DNA of 64,000 nt. It comes from Rhytidiadelphus loreus. Its lineage: Eukaryota; Streptophyta; Bryopsida; Hypnales; Hylocomiaceae. The notes under the pieces were generated by a model that was not told the origin of the DNA, ran no database searches, and saw only the letters and a list, made by a program, of their open reading frames with translations. Both the position numbers and the translations under genes were made by a program. The stretch lies in NCBI GenBank assembly GCA_947034895.1, contig OX344762.1:11661501-11725500 (forward strand). Direction: 5' to 3'. Below are positions 24,001 through 36,600 of this stretch, piece after piece (the stretch's first letter is position 1; each line of letters starts with the position of its first letter).

Positions 24001-26576
24001 CTGGCTTGTTCATGCGTATAGTCTCTCGACTCAAGCACCACCCCTGCTGCGCAAAATCTCAGGACTTCTTTCAATTCTGCATGTGCCAATCGTATGTGGG
24101 GGTCTTGGCCTACTTCACAACCTGGACTCTTCTTGTATGAGGGAACGAGCGGCATACTTTCATCAGATCTCAATTGGCGCGGGAGGCAGGCAGCAGCATT
24201 TGGCTATGTTAGATTCAAAACTGCTGAGCCTTGTCTCCGTGACAGAGGAATCTGTGTATACGCCTTTCACGCAATGCATTTCTGAAATGCAAAAAGCACT
24301 TGCTGTAGCGCCGTTAGACCTTCCCGCCGAAGATTTGTCTATCAGCCGGCTAGTGAAAGGACTTCCTAGCAACACGCTCTGCTGTGTCAGTCTCGTGGAA
24401 AGGGAGCTGGCTTCTTTCTTAAAGCAGAGAGAGCTTCTCAATGGATTCAGTTCCGAGAAGGCTTCAGTGTGGATCCTTATTACCCGATATACGGACACTG
24501 TTGGACCATTGTCAGTCTTACTGCCAGCAAATCCTCTTGTAGATGGTGAAGAGCATCTTTCAGAGACCTCAGGAAGTAGTTTATCTTGTCCTTACAATAT
24601 TGATGGACCACAGGATTTGAACCTTCCTTCAACTTCATCAAGTGCCAAGGTGCTTTTCAATAGCGGACGGAACAGATTTCAGACATCGTTGCAAGACATT
24701 GCTAGCGCATTCACCTCGATTTTGGAAGAAAGCAGGTTGTCAACCTCGGGAGATATTGATATTGATACAGTTGAGGAAAAAAGACAATGGTGGCGATGGC
24801 GGTTGGCATTAGATAACCGCCTTCTCCAACTTCTCATTTCAATGGAGAATACATGGCTGGGCCATTGGAAATGCCTACTTGTTGCTGAACCAGATTCGTC
24901 TCCCAGTCAGGAAAGTTTGCAAACCTACTCAGAAGAACTTGGATCCTGGCTAAGGTCTTCGTACGGAATACGCAACAGGGGTGAAGATCACTGGAATACC
25001 TATGATGCTCTAGTGCGAACGCTGCTTCAAGGTCTGGGAAGCCTCAGTGGTAATCAAGTCAAGGAGGGTATATCAACACTGCACAAATGGTTGGAAGCCT
25101 TTCTTGACCAGGTGCAAGGTTCAAAGCCTATGGCAAAGCATGGTCGCAAGAATCAAAGTATAGATTCAAATATCGACTGTGAGGGTGTGGACCGGTTCTA
25201 TAAAGCATTTGTCAATGTCATGCAATCGCAGAACCTCAAGAACCTTCAAAATGGAAAGTGTGCGGTTGCTGCTGCCTCTGGAAGCAGGCGGACACGAAAG
25301 CTTAGAAAAGATTTCTCAGTGACACCTATTGTAGAATCTGAGGGTAATCCAAGTGAGGCTTGCTCGGATGTACGCGGCCTGGTTGGACCTGCAAGAAAAT
25401 CGATAACTCTTATCTTGGACGCCGAATTGCAAGGCCTACCATGGGAGAGTATGTCGGTGCTGCGGGGATACGAGACTTATCGCATGCCATCAGTGGGTGG
25501 TATTAGGGCTCTGTTTATTCACCAGCAACTAGATTCTGCTACTTTTCCTAACCACATGCTGACGAACAAGAGCAAAGGTCAACCAGGTTCGCCGTTAGAC
25601 CGTTCTATTCCACAGATCAAACAACTGAGTGCCGGCTCAGTTGCAGAACCTAGCGTTGATCCGTATAATACATATTATGTGTTGAACCCAAGTGGGGATC
25701 TTGCGAAAACGCAACAGGCATTTGAGGACTGGTTCAAGGAGAACCTGGGATGGGAGGGTAAAGTTGGCCAAGTACCAACTATTGAAGAGTATGTAACAGG
25801 TCTTCAAAAGCATGATCTCTACACTTATCTGGGACATGGCAGTGGTAATTGCACCAACTCGTCTCCCAACCCTTCCCTTGCATATTGTCACCTATTGCAG
25901 CCGCCTCTCCTTTATTACGAACCCCTCTCAGATGTGGTCTTTGTGAAAGCATTTCAGAACGGATCTAGTTTATTTCCACATACGAGTGTAGACTTGTGCT
26001 CCCTTCTGTAGTATGTCAATCGGGTTCTGATTTTATTTGTCATTTTATGCAGGGGATCAATATCTACCAGAAAGATTTGTCCGAAGACTTGATCGCTGCG
26101 CAGCTTCTCTGCTCATGGGTTGCAGTAGTGGCCGCTTTTCTCCTAGAGGAGACTATGAACCTGTCGGTGTACCACTTTCCTACCTCATGGCTGGATGCCC
26201 GGCCGCCATTGCCAACTTGTGGGATGTCACAGATGGTGACATTGATCGCTTTAGCCGGTTTCTTTTGCAGAAATGGCTTGGAACACCCAATAATGTTGAT
26301 TCCGTGACACTTGAACGGAATGCTTTCGATTCTGCCTATCCACGTATGGCGGGATCAGATCGGCATGGTTCTAAAACAAATTGTGCTACTGGAAACAACG
26401 GGATCAAGTGCTGTAAGCAACTGGACGCAATTAAATCAAGCGACTTAGGGATCAGGTCGAACTTGGGTTCTTTTATTGGGGAGGGAAGAGATCTTTGTCT
26501 AATGCCCTACCTAATTGGTGCCTCTCCTGTTTATTATGGAGTGCCCACCAGTATTATCAGGAAGGAATTCAACTAG
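18090..26576 (+). CDS. ESP: Separase (ESP1 family cysteine protease, clan CD)
   Basis: Exons 18,090-18,638, 19,191-19,610, 19,905-21,042, 21,124-22,485, 22,791-25,844 and 26,053-26,576 encode 2,348 aa; all phases close with GT-AG introns. Separase cleaves cohesin's kleisin subunit at anaphase onset. The long N-terminal half is helical-repeat-like and poorly conserved. A basic, disordered linker with NLS-like clusters lies around residues 1,325-1,395. The C-terminal protease carries the family signatures GLPWESM (about 2,040), YRMPSVGG (about 2,053) and LNPSGDL (about 2,122). Catalytic His 2,172 is in YLGHGSGDQY and Cys 2,198 in LLMGCSSG, followed by GCPAAIANLWDVTDGDIDRF and PYLIGASPVYYGVP. 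The last intron splits the Gly after GHGS. The exon 2/3 junction (acceptor gacgtacag) is the least certain. Length is close to the Arabidopsis protein, so the gene looks intact. Confidence 0.96.
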
Positions 26577-28082
26577 GTATGGTCTTGTTTTGTACTGGAG
26601 GTGTACCTATTTGATGGACTCAGGGAGGAATCAAGCAAAACGATTTCGCGGGATATGCAGTCTTCAACACAGTGAAGCTGGTACTTTTCATCTACCAAAT
26701 CCTTTCACCTGAATGAGATTGTGAAGCAAAAATCCGCACTCTTTTGAGGTCTGCGTGATTCAAGTGTCTGTGCTTTCTAAATTCCTAGCCTATGCCCACT
26801 AATTAATGGTAGAAGAATGAACTTAGAGATATGTTGCCATCAACTTAAATTGTCTTGTGACACATGATTCATTGACAATGTTTGTCGTTCCAGCTTGTCT
26901 TAAAATCATCGTAGTTTGATTTAGCAATGTCATATCAGGGGACGCTGAGAGCGGCATGTTTCATAGGTCTCCGCCTTCATGCGGTCATGTCGTGGATATA
27001 TTATTGGCCAGTTTGTTTGTAGGCAAGGATCAGAACGCTTTAAATACTTCTGTGGGTTAAGTCTGTGAGTACGGCAGGCCTTCCTTATCTCACTGAAGTT
27101 TCTGAGGCAGTTCTTTGGATACAGGTATACAGGAAATCCGCTCTAGAACGGAGACGAAGTGGATAGGAATTAGGTGTATGTGCAATTCTTGCCGATTTTG
27201 GAGCGTTGCTGTAAACGGGTCGGTAATAATATGAGCAAAGTCTACTGGAGTGACTTCTTTCACCTTCATCAGAAAATGCTGCAAAGATCATGTCCGGATG
27301 TAAGCAATTGATAATGTCTGAAATTGAGTTGTAGTTTTGCTAGAAATATTTTTTTCTTGATGCTGGTCCTTTCTATGCCCTTCAATCTGGCTCTCTGTTT
27401 CACTATGCTGTGTTTTATATCATCATTGGTCTATGCTGCATGACGTTACAAGAGTGTCCTGATTACATCATTTCGTCGAGTCTTACTAATCCAGTTTTGG
27501 TTTTGCAGGTGTAAGCTTTGATTTCCTCGGCACCGAAGACATCAACGGCCCTGCCTCTTATAAATGGGCCGATTGGGTCGATGGACTTATGCAAGGATAG
27601 AAATGTACAAAATTGTATTGTACAATATCTCAAAAAATTGTTCATGGTCACCAAGCAGTGTCCAAACCTGTTGACATCATATTGGAAGACATGCTAGTCT
27701 AATTTCTTCCAAATACAAGCAACTTTCATAATTGTGTGCATGCATTCCTCGTTTCATTCATTCCAAGGTATAAAAGTAAATACAAAGCCAATTTTTTTTT
27801 ATTGTAGATTAAAGAAGCCTTCATGTATTACTAGAATCCAACTCAATATGAGCATATACCTAGGCTAAACTTCAAGGGTTTCCCAGTTCTTGTATCAACT
27901 ACTTTTGATGATGGTCCAATTCTAAGATAATTGCAGATTTCTGTTTTATAAACGTAGATTATATGGTTGTCAACATGCTTCTTTCCTTCTACCGGCACTC
28001 CATGCAGTGATTAAGTTCTTGGAGAGCCCCGTGTTTGGTCTCTCTTGATTACTTTGATTACTCTGGGTAGGAGTTGTTCTCC
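26577..28082 (+). other. 3' flank of separase with an exon-like piece
   Basis: The stop codon TAG is immediately followed by GTATGG, a donor-like sequence. Downstream, a good acceptor (ttttggttttgcag) ends at 27,508, and the next 29 codons are open in one frame (…FLGTEDINGPASYKW…) to a TAG at 27,598-27,600. This may be a 3' UTR exon, an alternative last exon of separase or chance. Beyond about 27,700 the sequence is AT-rich and unassigned. Confidence 0.25.
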
Positions 28083-29049
28083 TTAACCCCTCATCGCCTA
28101 AAGTCCAAACAAGGTCAAAAACAGCATTGCTTTTGAAGTGTTGTAAATTTAGATGTCGCTAAGTTATAGAAATCTTAACCATACAATATTGTAGTGAACA
28201 TGTTGTAGATGACACAGAAAAAATTTGAAGCCATTTGACCGCATGGATTGAAAGATTATACTGTTTTAGTGTTAACAAAAGATGCTGAAATTTTCCAAAA
28301 AACACATTTGGAGGTGAAATTCGACTTCTAAAGCTACTCAAATGAAAAAACTTGAGACTATAAAGTGCTTAAAAATCAACATATAAACACATTGGTGAAA
28401 AAAATATCATTCAATTGACTCAATGTGTCTGCAAAACAGATTTGAAATGTCAAAAAATAGCATGAAAAGTTGCAAAAAACACCATGTAAGGCTAAACCTC
28501 CTCCACTAATAAGCATCTCAGTCATTCATTACCTTTTGGATTCATGTGAAATTTTAGCCACACAAACTAGACTAGTATGCGCAACTTTCACAAAAAAAAT
28601 TATTGAAAATGGACACTGTATGAAGAAGTTACAAGCCGCCAAATTTCACTGTAATCCGAAAATGGCTGGATTTTAAATTTTGAATTGCTCCCAAACATTC
28701 AAAAAATCTTGTATTGACATGAAAATTTTACCACGATAACTAGACTAAAAGGGGAATATAACCCAACAAATTTTATTGAAAATGAACATTGTATGAAGGA
28801 GATACACCCCTCCGAAGTTTCAGCCATCAAATGCAGTTTGGTGAATTCAAATTGAACCTGTGAACTTTGATTGGCTCCCATTTAATTTGTAAATCTTGGA
28901 TTGATCTGAAAACTTTACCACACAAACTAGAAGAGAGAGCGCAACTTTACCAACAAGTTTGATTAAATTCGGATATTGGATGCAAAAGTTACAGCACTTT
29001 GAAATATACATGAGGACACTTTTCGTCCCCTCAGGCGATGAGGGGTTAA
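28083..29049 (+). mobile_element. Family A TTAA-type MITE, copy A4 (complete)
   Basis: 967 bp bounded by TTAA; ends TTAACCCCTCATCGCCT and AGGCGATGAGGGGTTAA form a perfect 17-base inverted repeat. Aligned with A3, both ends carry the same C-to-T change (CACCGCC to CATCGCC and its complement), so the two termini have changed together. That is expected if it belongs to an amplified subfamily rather than being a decaying single copy. Non-coding. Confidence 0.9.
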
Positions 29050-32000
29050 GCCTAGTCAATGACCATAGTGAGTGTTTGTGTCAAAGACATTTGTGACTTT
29101 TGAGGACATTTGTGACAGACACATTCTGCCAATTAACTAGAATACATTTGGTACCCCTTCCCCCATATTTATATTTTCTTGATTGTTATTGTGATTGCAA
29201 TCGATATAGGATTTCGACACCATATCCCATATCAATACTCATGTATGGACATTGTACCATACTAATATACCGTACACTATATATCTATATATCTTTTGTA
29301 TTCTATAATCTATATATCCATACGTTTAGCATACATTGTATAGCATATTATGTTTATATCATATTCCATGTATTGTATTCTATATTATAAACCCTAATTT
29401 TGATGGCCAAGATCATCAAGGATGGTGTGATCAATGACTACATTTTTTTCCCCTAATTGGTGGCATTAGAAGGGGGTGCATTTTTTCCTCATCTGGATCA
29501 ATGGTTGTGGTTTTTTCCATGGTGCTAATGGTCTTCAGTGGGTGTGTTTGTGTCTTTTTGCCACATAGTGATCACATGCTTTGGTGGGTATCAATCCAAA
29601 ACTCTATGTAAGATTAGTACTTTGGGGAAAGAAAAATCAAATTGCACCCAATTTGGTTATCAACTTGCAAATTATTGGAGTGGTATCATGTGGTCCAACA
29701 ATTCTTAACAAGGAGTATTATATTGTAGTTGGCTTGCAAAAGAAGGTGATTTGAGAATTATGTTTCAAAATAAAGAAAGTATTGAAGGACAAAGTAGGAA
29801 GATAAAATAATAATAATCCACTAGTTATTGGAAGATAAAATGATAGGATTTTCCTTTGTTCCCATCCAAAACTCCACCATGTCATTGATTGAGACGAATA
29901 GCCCTATAAATGTTTTTTTAAGCTAATTTCACATGTGTAGTCAAAAGTTTACTTAGAAGGGGTGGATAAGGACCTTGAAAAATAAAGAAATTGTAAATTC
30001 TCTAAACCAAAAAAATATTGTAAGAATATTTTAATTTCTATAAATTTTAAAGTAGAGATACCAAGTGTCATGAAGGTATATCCATGAGGCATTTTCAAAA
30101 AGACTCATCAAAACTATCCAATAGACAATCTATTGTTTTCCATGCAAATTTGCTTCTAATATATAAAGTTGAAGACATCTCTATGCTTGCTTTAGATCAT
30201 ATTTGCAAAACTTCAAAATAATCTCCATATGACATAAGGGCAAATGGTATTAGATAGTTCTTGCATACTTTAGTAAAAATCAAGATTGAATGTTTATTAA
30301 CATAGAGAGAGAGTTTGCAAAATTCTACTACATATCTACATTCAAGCAAGGCCAACCAACAAAGGAAACTTTGGTTTTTACAAAACCATCCAACATCAAA
30401 GATAGTGTGCCACCAATCAATAACAAGAAATGTAACATGTATATGGGTTTTTATTTCTTTTGCTTAGCTATAGATGTTGCTAGTGTTTAATGCTTGAAAT
30501 GATAAGGTGATGTTCTAGACTCCAATCCCGGCCAATGCCAATAGGGTTTGGAGGGCCTCATTGAGGTTGGATGTCATTCATGACGGTAGTTTTGGGTATG
30601 CACCGTACCTAGCATAATCATTCTTAAGGTCTCACACTACATCTATATAAAAAATTTGCGAATCTTAGTGACTTCACTTACATCTATAGGACCTCAAAAG
30701 AACCTACTTAATTGATGTGCAGAAATTAATGAGGTGAAGACTTACACTCTTAGTAGTTTTAGTAAGATAGTTAATCATCCTCAAGTATGATTAAGGGTCA
30801 ATTAAGATTAATTAATTAGATAATTAGATATTTTCTAAATTTTCTAAATTAAAAAAAAAAATTAAAAACACTTTTTTTAGGAACTTAAACAAAGAAGGTT
30901 AAATGTTTATTGAGGATTAGTTTGGCAAGAATTGAAAATTGTTAAATGGAAAAAAATTAGCCCACTAGTTGAAGTTGCAAAATCCACTTATAGACTCCAA
31001 AACTCAAATCTAATCTCAAAAGAGAATTTTGTGGATTAGGGAATAACTATGGGATGTGGTGGAAGGATCATTGGGTGATTTTTGTATGTGATTGTTGGGA
31101 TTTTTGGGTCGAGGGATTAACCTAAAAATACAGCACACCTAAATTTCCTTAAAAAGACATTTTGGATTTCCAAAACTCAAATTTGACTTGAAAATTTGAA
31201 GTCTATGAATTAATGAATGGCCACGGGAGTTTTTAGAGTAGTTTGGGTGATTTTTGGGTGTTATGGAGGGATTTGGGGAGTTTGGGGGCATGATTTTTAC
31301 TTTTCACCTAAAATTTCAGCTCACTTGAGTTGACCCCAAAACCTAATTTAAAATCAAAAACCCAAAATTGATTCTAAAGTGGGACTCTATGAGTTAGACA
31401 ATGGTCATGAGGGAAGTATTTTGGGAGTTTGGAATGGTGTTTATCATACCTAGGGTGTTAGTGGCAAAATCTCTCATGAGTTAGGGTACTTCTAGAAAGT
31501 GCCTAAGATTATTTTTAGCAGGTAGGCAACATCTACTGCACTAGAAGAAAATTGTATATAGATGTTCAAATGTACAAATTGCATCAAGGTTCATATGGCA
31601 AAAACATTTGAAATAGCGCCTTGATGTTTAGATGTTTTGAGCTAACTTTCACAAAAATATGGATTTTGAGGGTCTTGAAATTTTGTCATGTAGTTGCTAC
31701 CTTAGTCCCATGCAAGTGCCATGCAGGCAAAGAATGCCATATGATTTTTTTTTCCAACTAAACCATCCATGACGTCATGCCTAGTTAGCACACTTTTGCA
31801 CAATCTAAGAATTTTAATACTATTTTTTGAGATGTAAATTTAGACATTTAGACATTTTCTAAGACATCAATTGGTGCATATGGCATACCGTACCCATAGG
31901 ATAGGGTCGGTGGAAAATAATTATTTAAAAGAAATTCAAAAATAAAACAAAGTCAATAAGAAAAATTGTCAAATTTAGCCAAAATTAAAGAGAATTTATC

Positions 32001-32960
32001 ATCTAACATCAAGAGAATTTTTATGGCAAAGTGAAGGAATTACTTCTTTGACAATTAGTGAGAATGAAGGGTAGAGAGGACATTTTTATAATGAAATTCA
32101 TTGTTAGTGATGAATCCTCAAAGGATATGGGATAATTTGAAAATGAAAGCTTGACGGCTAGACATTTGGATGTTGTTTTAGAAATTCTACATTGAACACA
32201 TTGATTCTTGCTTTACATATCTCATCTAGGTTGTTTTACTTCCTACCACCTACACTTATGTAAAGAGTTTCTCTTTTCATCCACGGTATACATCCATCCC
32301 TTTCCCTTTTTTGCAAAGCAAACCATGTGGTTGTCCTTCCCTTGTGTTTTTCACATCTAGGCAACATTTTACTATAGACTATAGTGATTTTCATAGACTA
32401 CTCCATAGTCAAAATGGGTCTACTTGCTAACGTAACAATACTATATTTTTTTGAATATTAAAAAAAACATCATTGTATTTGTATTCATGTCAAATAAAAC
32501 ATCAACATCACATTGTATCTTCCTCAATTGAATATAGTAGCCAATCCAGTAATGTTTAATTGGGATGAAAAAATGCGACATTCAGTACCTATGTCCATAG
32601 GCCCCATTAATAGAACTATCATATTAAGCTCTTAAGTTACATAGGTGTAAAACCTATATTATTGTATTTTTGGTGAATGAAGATAGTAAAAAATAAAAAA
32701 ATAAAAAAATAGTGTTCAAGTTGGTAACAAACATGTTGAAAATACTCAATAGGAATTCATCAAATTGAGGTCAAACAACCCCTTACATAACTTCACCTAA
32801 AATCATATGAATAAGCATTTGAGTATAGTTCCAATATTACTGGATTTAGTTTTGTTGGATCATGCTAAGAGAGATTTTAGATTTTTAGCATGCATTTTTG
32901 GACACCATATAAATAAATTATGAATTTTCAAAGTGTGCCTATAATAGACTCTAGGCTCTC
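29050..32960. other. Gene-free AT-rich intergenic DNA
   Basis: No gene could be supported. Contents: a (CATA/TATA)-rich, low-complexity tract at about 29,210-29,395, a degenerate tandem repeat near 31.0-31.4 kb (listed), and an isolated CACTAGAAGAAA motif at about 31,541 that resembles a CACTA-type end but lacks a partner. Confidence 0.55.
30990..31440. repeat. Degenerate tandem repeat, about 165-170 bp period, three units
   Basis: Three successive units start with 'ccaaaac(t)c(a)aat(c/t)t', continue with a 'gtggattaggg/ctatgaatt/ctatgagtta' block and 'gaccat/ggccac/ggtcat' followed by 'gggtgatttttg' or similar, and close with 'tttcacctaaaa(t)…cagc'. Divergence is high, so the duplication is old. 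No coding frame runs through it. Confidence 0.45.
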
Positions 32961-32974
32961 ATGAATACATGTAC

Positions 32975-33229
32975 CACTAGTGTGCCTTGTGGTCTTGCCA
33001 CAATATAGTAAAATAAAAGTACAAATAATTTTCTAATTTTTTAATTCATAAAAACTTCAAAATTCAATAACTTTCACACTATAAGTCCAAACACCACGAA
33101 ACAAAGCCCATGCACCCCTCTTCGCTAAGAGCTTTCCAATAGTGCCAACTATACAATTTTGGAGGATACACAATTCCAAAGATCTTGCCATGAAAAACAA
33201 ACAAAACAAAACAAACAAAACAACCTAAT
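32975..33229 (+). repeat. Dispersed repeat C, copy C3
   Basis: Starts at 'ctagtgtgccttgtgg' and follows the same block order as C1 and C2, ending in an AAAC-rich tail (acaaaacaaaacaaac). An A-rich 3' tail could suit a SINE-like origin, but no internal promoter boxes are visible. It directly abuts element F. Confidence 0.6.
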
Positions 33230-33445
33230 TTAACCCTTAAAGGACAGACTAGTGACCGTGAAAAATCATCCCTTTGGATACCGTCCTAAAATGCAAAAGC
33301 ACTCATTAGAAGTCAAACTACTATAGAAGATCTCCCCTTTTCACAACAAAATTCCAAAGATGAATAATTGCACTTCTGTCCTACACAAAAGGATTATCTA
33401 TCATTCATTGGACACAAAACATCTGCGGCGTCATTTATGGGTTAA
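33230..33445 (+). mobile_element. Family F TTAA-type MITE, 216 bp
   Basis: Bounded by TTAA (33,230-33,233 and 33,442-33,445). Left end TTAACCCTTAAAGGAC; reverse complement of right end TTAACCCATAAATGAC, an imperfect 16-base inverted repeat. It is the shortest member of the TTAA-type group, lying about 160 bp beyond the stop codon of the HEATR6-like gene, and possibly within its 3' UTR or terminator region. Confidence 0.78.
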
Positions 33446-33603
33446 TGTATGGATAGTAAGAGACTATATAAGGCCTGACTGTCCCTGAAAATTTCAGTGA
33501 CCTCCATGGTCACATAGGGTACTGGCTCAAGTCCTTAGCACAAGCATGGACCTTCAAGGTTAACTCTTTTGATTCCATTTCAGGTCTTATTGTTTTACAT
33601 GGA

Positions 33604-36600
33604 CTAAGTTTCCAGTAAATTCTGGAAGTTTTGAGCAGTGGTGAAACTGCCACCAAACATGTACATAGAACTCAAGGCTTTCACTGTCCTTTGCGCATCA
33701 GCTAATCTAGTAGACAGCTTGCTATCACTGCCAGCAGAAAATTCTTGACTCTCAAAATGGCGATAGCTTCGTTGATCCGTTGGAGGAGGCAACGGCTTCT
33801 CATCAAGTTCTAATGTAGAAATTGCTTTGCTTTGCAGCCCAAAAGCTGCTTCTTGAGAGATTTCACTGCATGATAAGCCCCTTCTCATTGAAAACAACAC
33901 AGTGGAGAGCCAGTGGTGCAAGAAACTCGCCCGCTGTAAAAGACGACACATTTCCTCAATGAGTTAGCTCGTGTAAAGAATCAACTGGAAGGCTTAGAAA
34001 CTGGAAACTGGAAAAATAGGATAAAATAGGATAAAAGGAAGTCTCAGCTTACTTTTAGAAGCATGTCTTTCAGAATGTCAAAGTCCTGCGGTTGTCCTAA
34101 TGCAAGCACGTGAATTGTTGTATGGGTAATCTGAGAAAAAATTAAAATCAGTCATTAAACGTCAGTCATCCGAAACTGAGTGAAAAATCATCTTCATCTC
34201 CAATCCGGAGGGAAACCCCTCATCCACCTACAATCTGGGTGGATTTATGCATGTTTTCATTAGTATAAGAATGATTTTCGATGTTTGCGTCTTCGTGAAA
34301 ATGATTGAACGAGTATATCAAACAAAATGATTGAACGATTGAAAGACTAACAGAAGCAATCAGATTTGCGATGGTTCCTTAACTACAAACAGCTAGTGGT
34401 GTTGGAGGTGAACAATACGGTACCTGGTCTGCAAGAGCAGCTTGATATTTCATTGATGTTGGTTCTGCACCAGTGTCATTTTCTAAAGAGTCCAACGATT
34501 GCACAAGGGTTTGCACCACGTCTCGGAAGGCCACTCCATAATCTGCACAATTACACTGTAACGGTTAACCAAGCCACATTTTTGCAAATATTCGTTGACA
34601 ATATCATAACCTTATAACCAAATTTTTCTCAAAAGTAAAGGGAAACAGGCAAATATTCAGCTTGTGTCAGACTAAAGTTTCCAAAGTTTAAGAAATTAGA
34701 ATTTGTAGGTTTCAGACCTAAATTAGGTTAGGTCTGAAACTTAGACTAAGTTGGAAGGAGAAGAAAACTGGCAGTCGGCTGCATGGTGATTTGGTACATG
34801 ACAGATCAACAAATTAACTACATGACATACCGACTCCCAAAGACACCCCTATCTTATTGTTCAATAAATGTTATGCTGTGTGTTTGTTAATATTTCGACA
34901 GTGTAACGAGGCTTTAAAATTGTTACAGTGTTTCTTGACTCGAAGATCCCCTACATAGTACACTTTAGATACCAGAACCAGAATATTAGAATTGTAAGAA
35001 TTATAGGTATTTGATCGTACTCTTGGCACTTAAAAACATGAAAATTGAGAAGACCATGACAATATAGAACAAAACACTCAGTAGAATAGCTTGCTACCTT
35101 GTCGGGAATTTGGAACAGCAAGCGCTGAAGCAGCATGCATACGAATCTTGAAGTTTGCCGAGCCCCGCAACAATAACAGGAGTATGCTGAACACTGACAA
35201 CGCCCTGTGGTACCAGAACATCAAGCGATTCGAAATAACTAAAAATGAGAATGTCTGGGAAGCAGAAACTCGCTAAAGAGGAACAAACAGGGAATACAAA
35301 AAATAACGACAGGTATTGCAACAAGACAAGGGAGAATCCCACTGGCAGTTCCAAACATCAAGGGCCCTTGGCCGAGGTTGCAACATCTGGCTCAAAGTAC
35401 GATGATCATTACTGATTCAAGAATAAGCAGGGCATCAATCCGAACTCCCTTAGCTTACCACGGTGCAGAAGACAGCTGAATACTCCGGTTTACAAATAGG
35501 TTCCCAAGGGCATGGCAAACATTCCACTGCACCTGCAGAAATGAAAGATCACTATCAGTCTCACAACCCTGAGGCCCCCGCGCACTTGCTGACGATGACT
35601 ACAGTCAGCACACTCGATTCATACATACGTATTTTTCTGAAATGTTAATCACGAAAAGAGGAAAATAGACAGTGACACTGACCTTAACATTTCCAGTGGT
35701 TACGCATGACACAAAAGTTTGCACCATCGTACCCAACCATTGTGAGGCAGGAACATCACTTGTGTGAGGATAAACAATATTCTTATGACCCATCCCCACG
35801 TAATTGATCCCGCCTCTCCGGCCAGAAGGGTCAGCACTAAAGTCCACAAATCTTGCAAGGTTGCCAAGAGCCCTCACAACGTTGGCTCGAACCTGTTGTA
35901 TTTTGAGAGCATGATATCAATATAAAAAATAAAAATAAAAAAGTCAACAAAAGCGATCTAAGTCACACCTGTACAAACCTAACTCACGATAAAACCCTCA
36001 TAGCTGTCACATCTCAGACCAAAGCCAAAAATAAGTGTAAGTCTACTTGAGATATAATCTTCTGGACCGATCTTCTGGATACAGAAAAATCCACGATCTA
36101 ATGAGGTCAGATGAATGGAGACATCCAACTGCCATTGGATGGAGAAATCAGTGACCTGAGAAATGATATATTTAGTACCTTTCACTCACAATGGGTTCTA
36201 ACAAATATTCAAACCAACAATCTTAGTCCCGACACCTCTATTATGAGCTACTCAATTCCTTCATGTTCGTGTTTCAATTTATTTTGCTAATTCACCTCCT
36301 TTCAGCATAAAAGCTGGGGTGGATTTCAAGTTCGCCATAAGATCATGACACTGACTTTCAATCCAATGTAGGTGGCCATCACGTTCTTACCTTGTCGCCA
36401 TCATTCGCAGCCTTGAAGGAGCATTCAGCCAAGGACGCAAGTGGCACTTCCTCCAGCAGATAACCTGAACACAACGATGTCAACAGGGTACAAAAGTTGC
36501 TGACAAAGAGAATTTATCTGCTAAGGACCCTGAGGACCCAATTGAAATATTAACTCTCTCAACATCTTCAGTTAAACTTGTCGACGGCATTCAGACTTAC

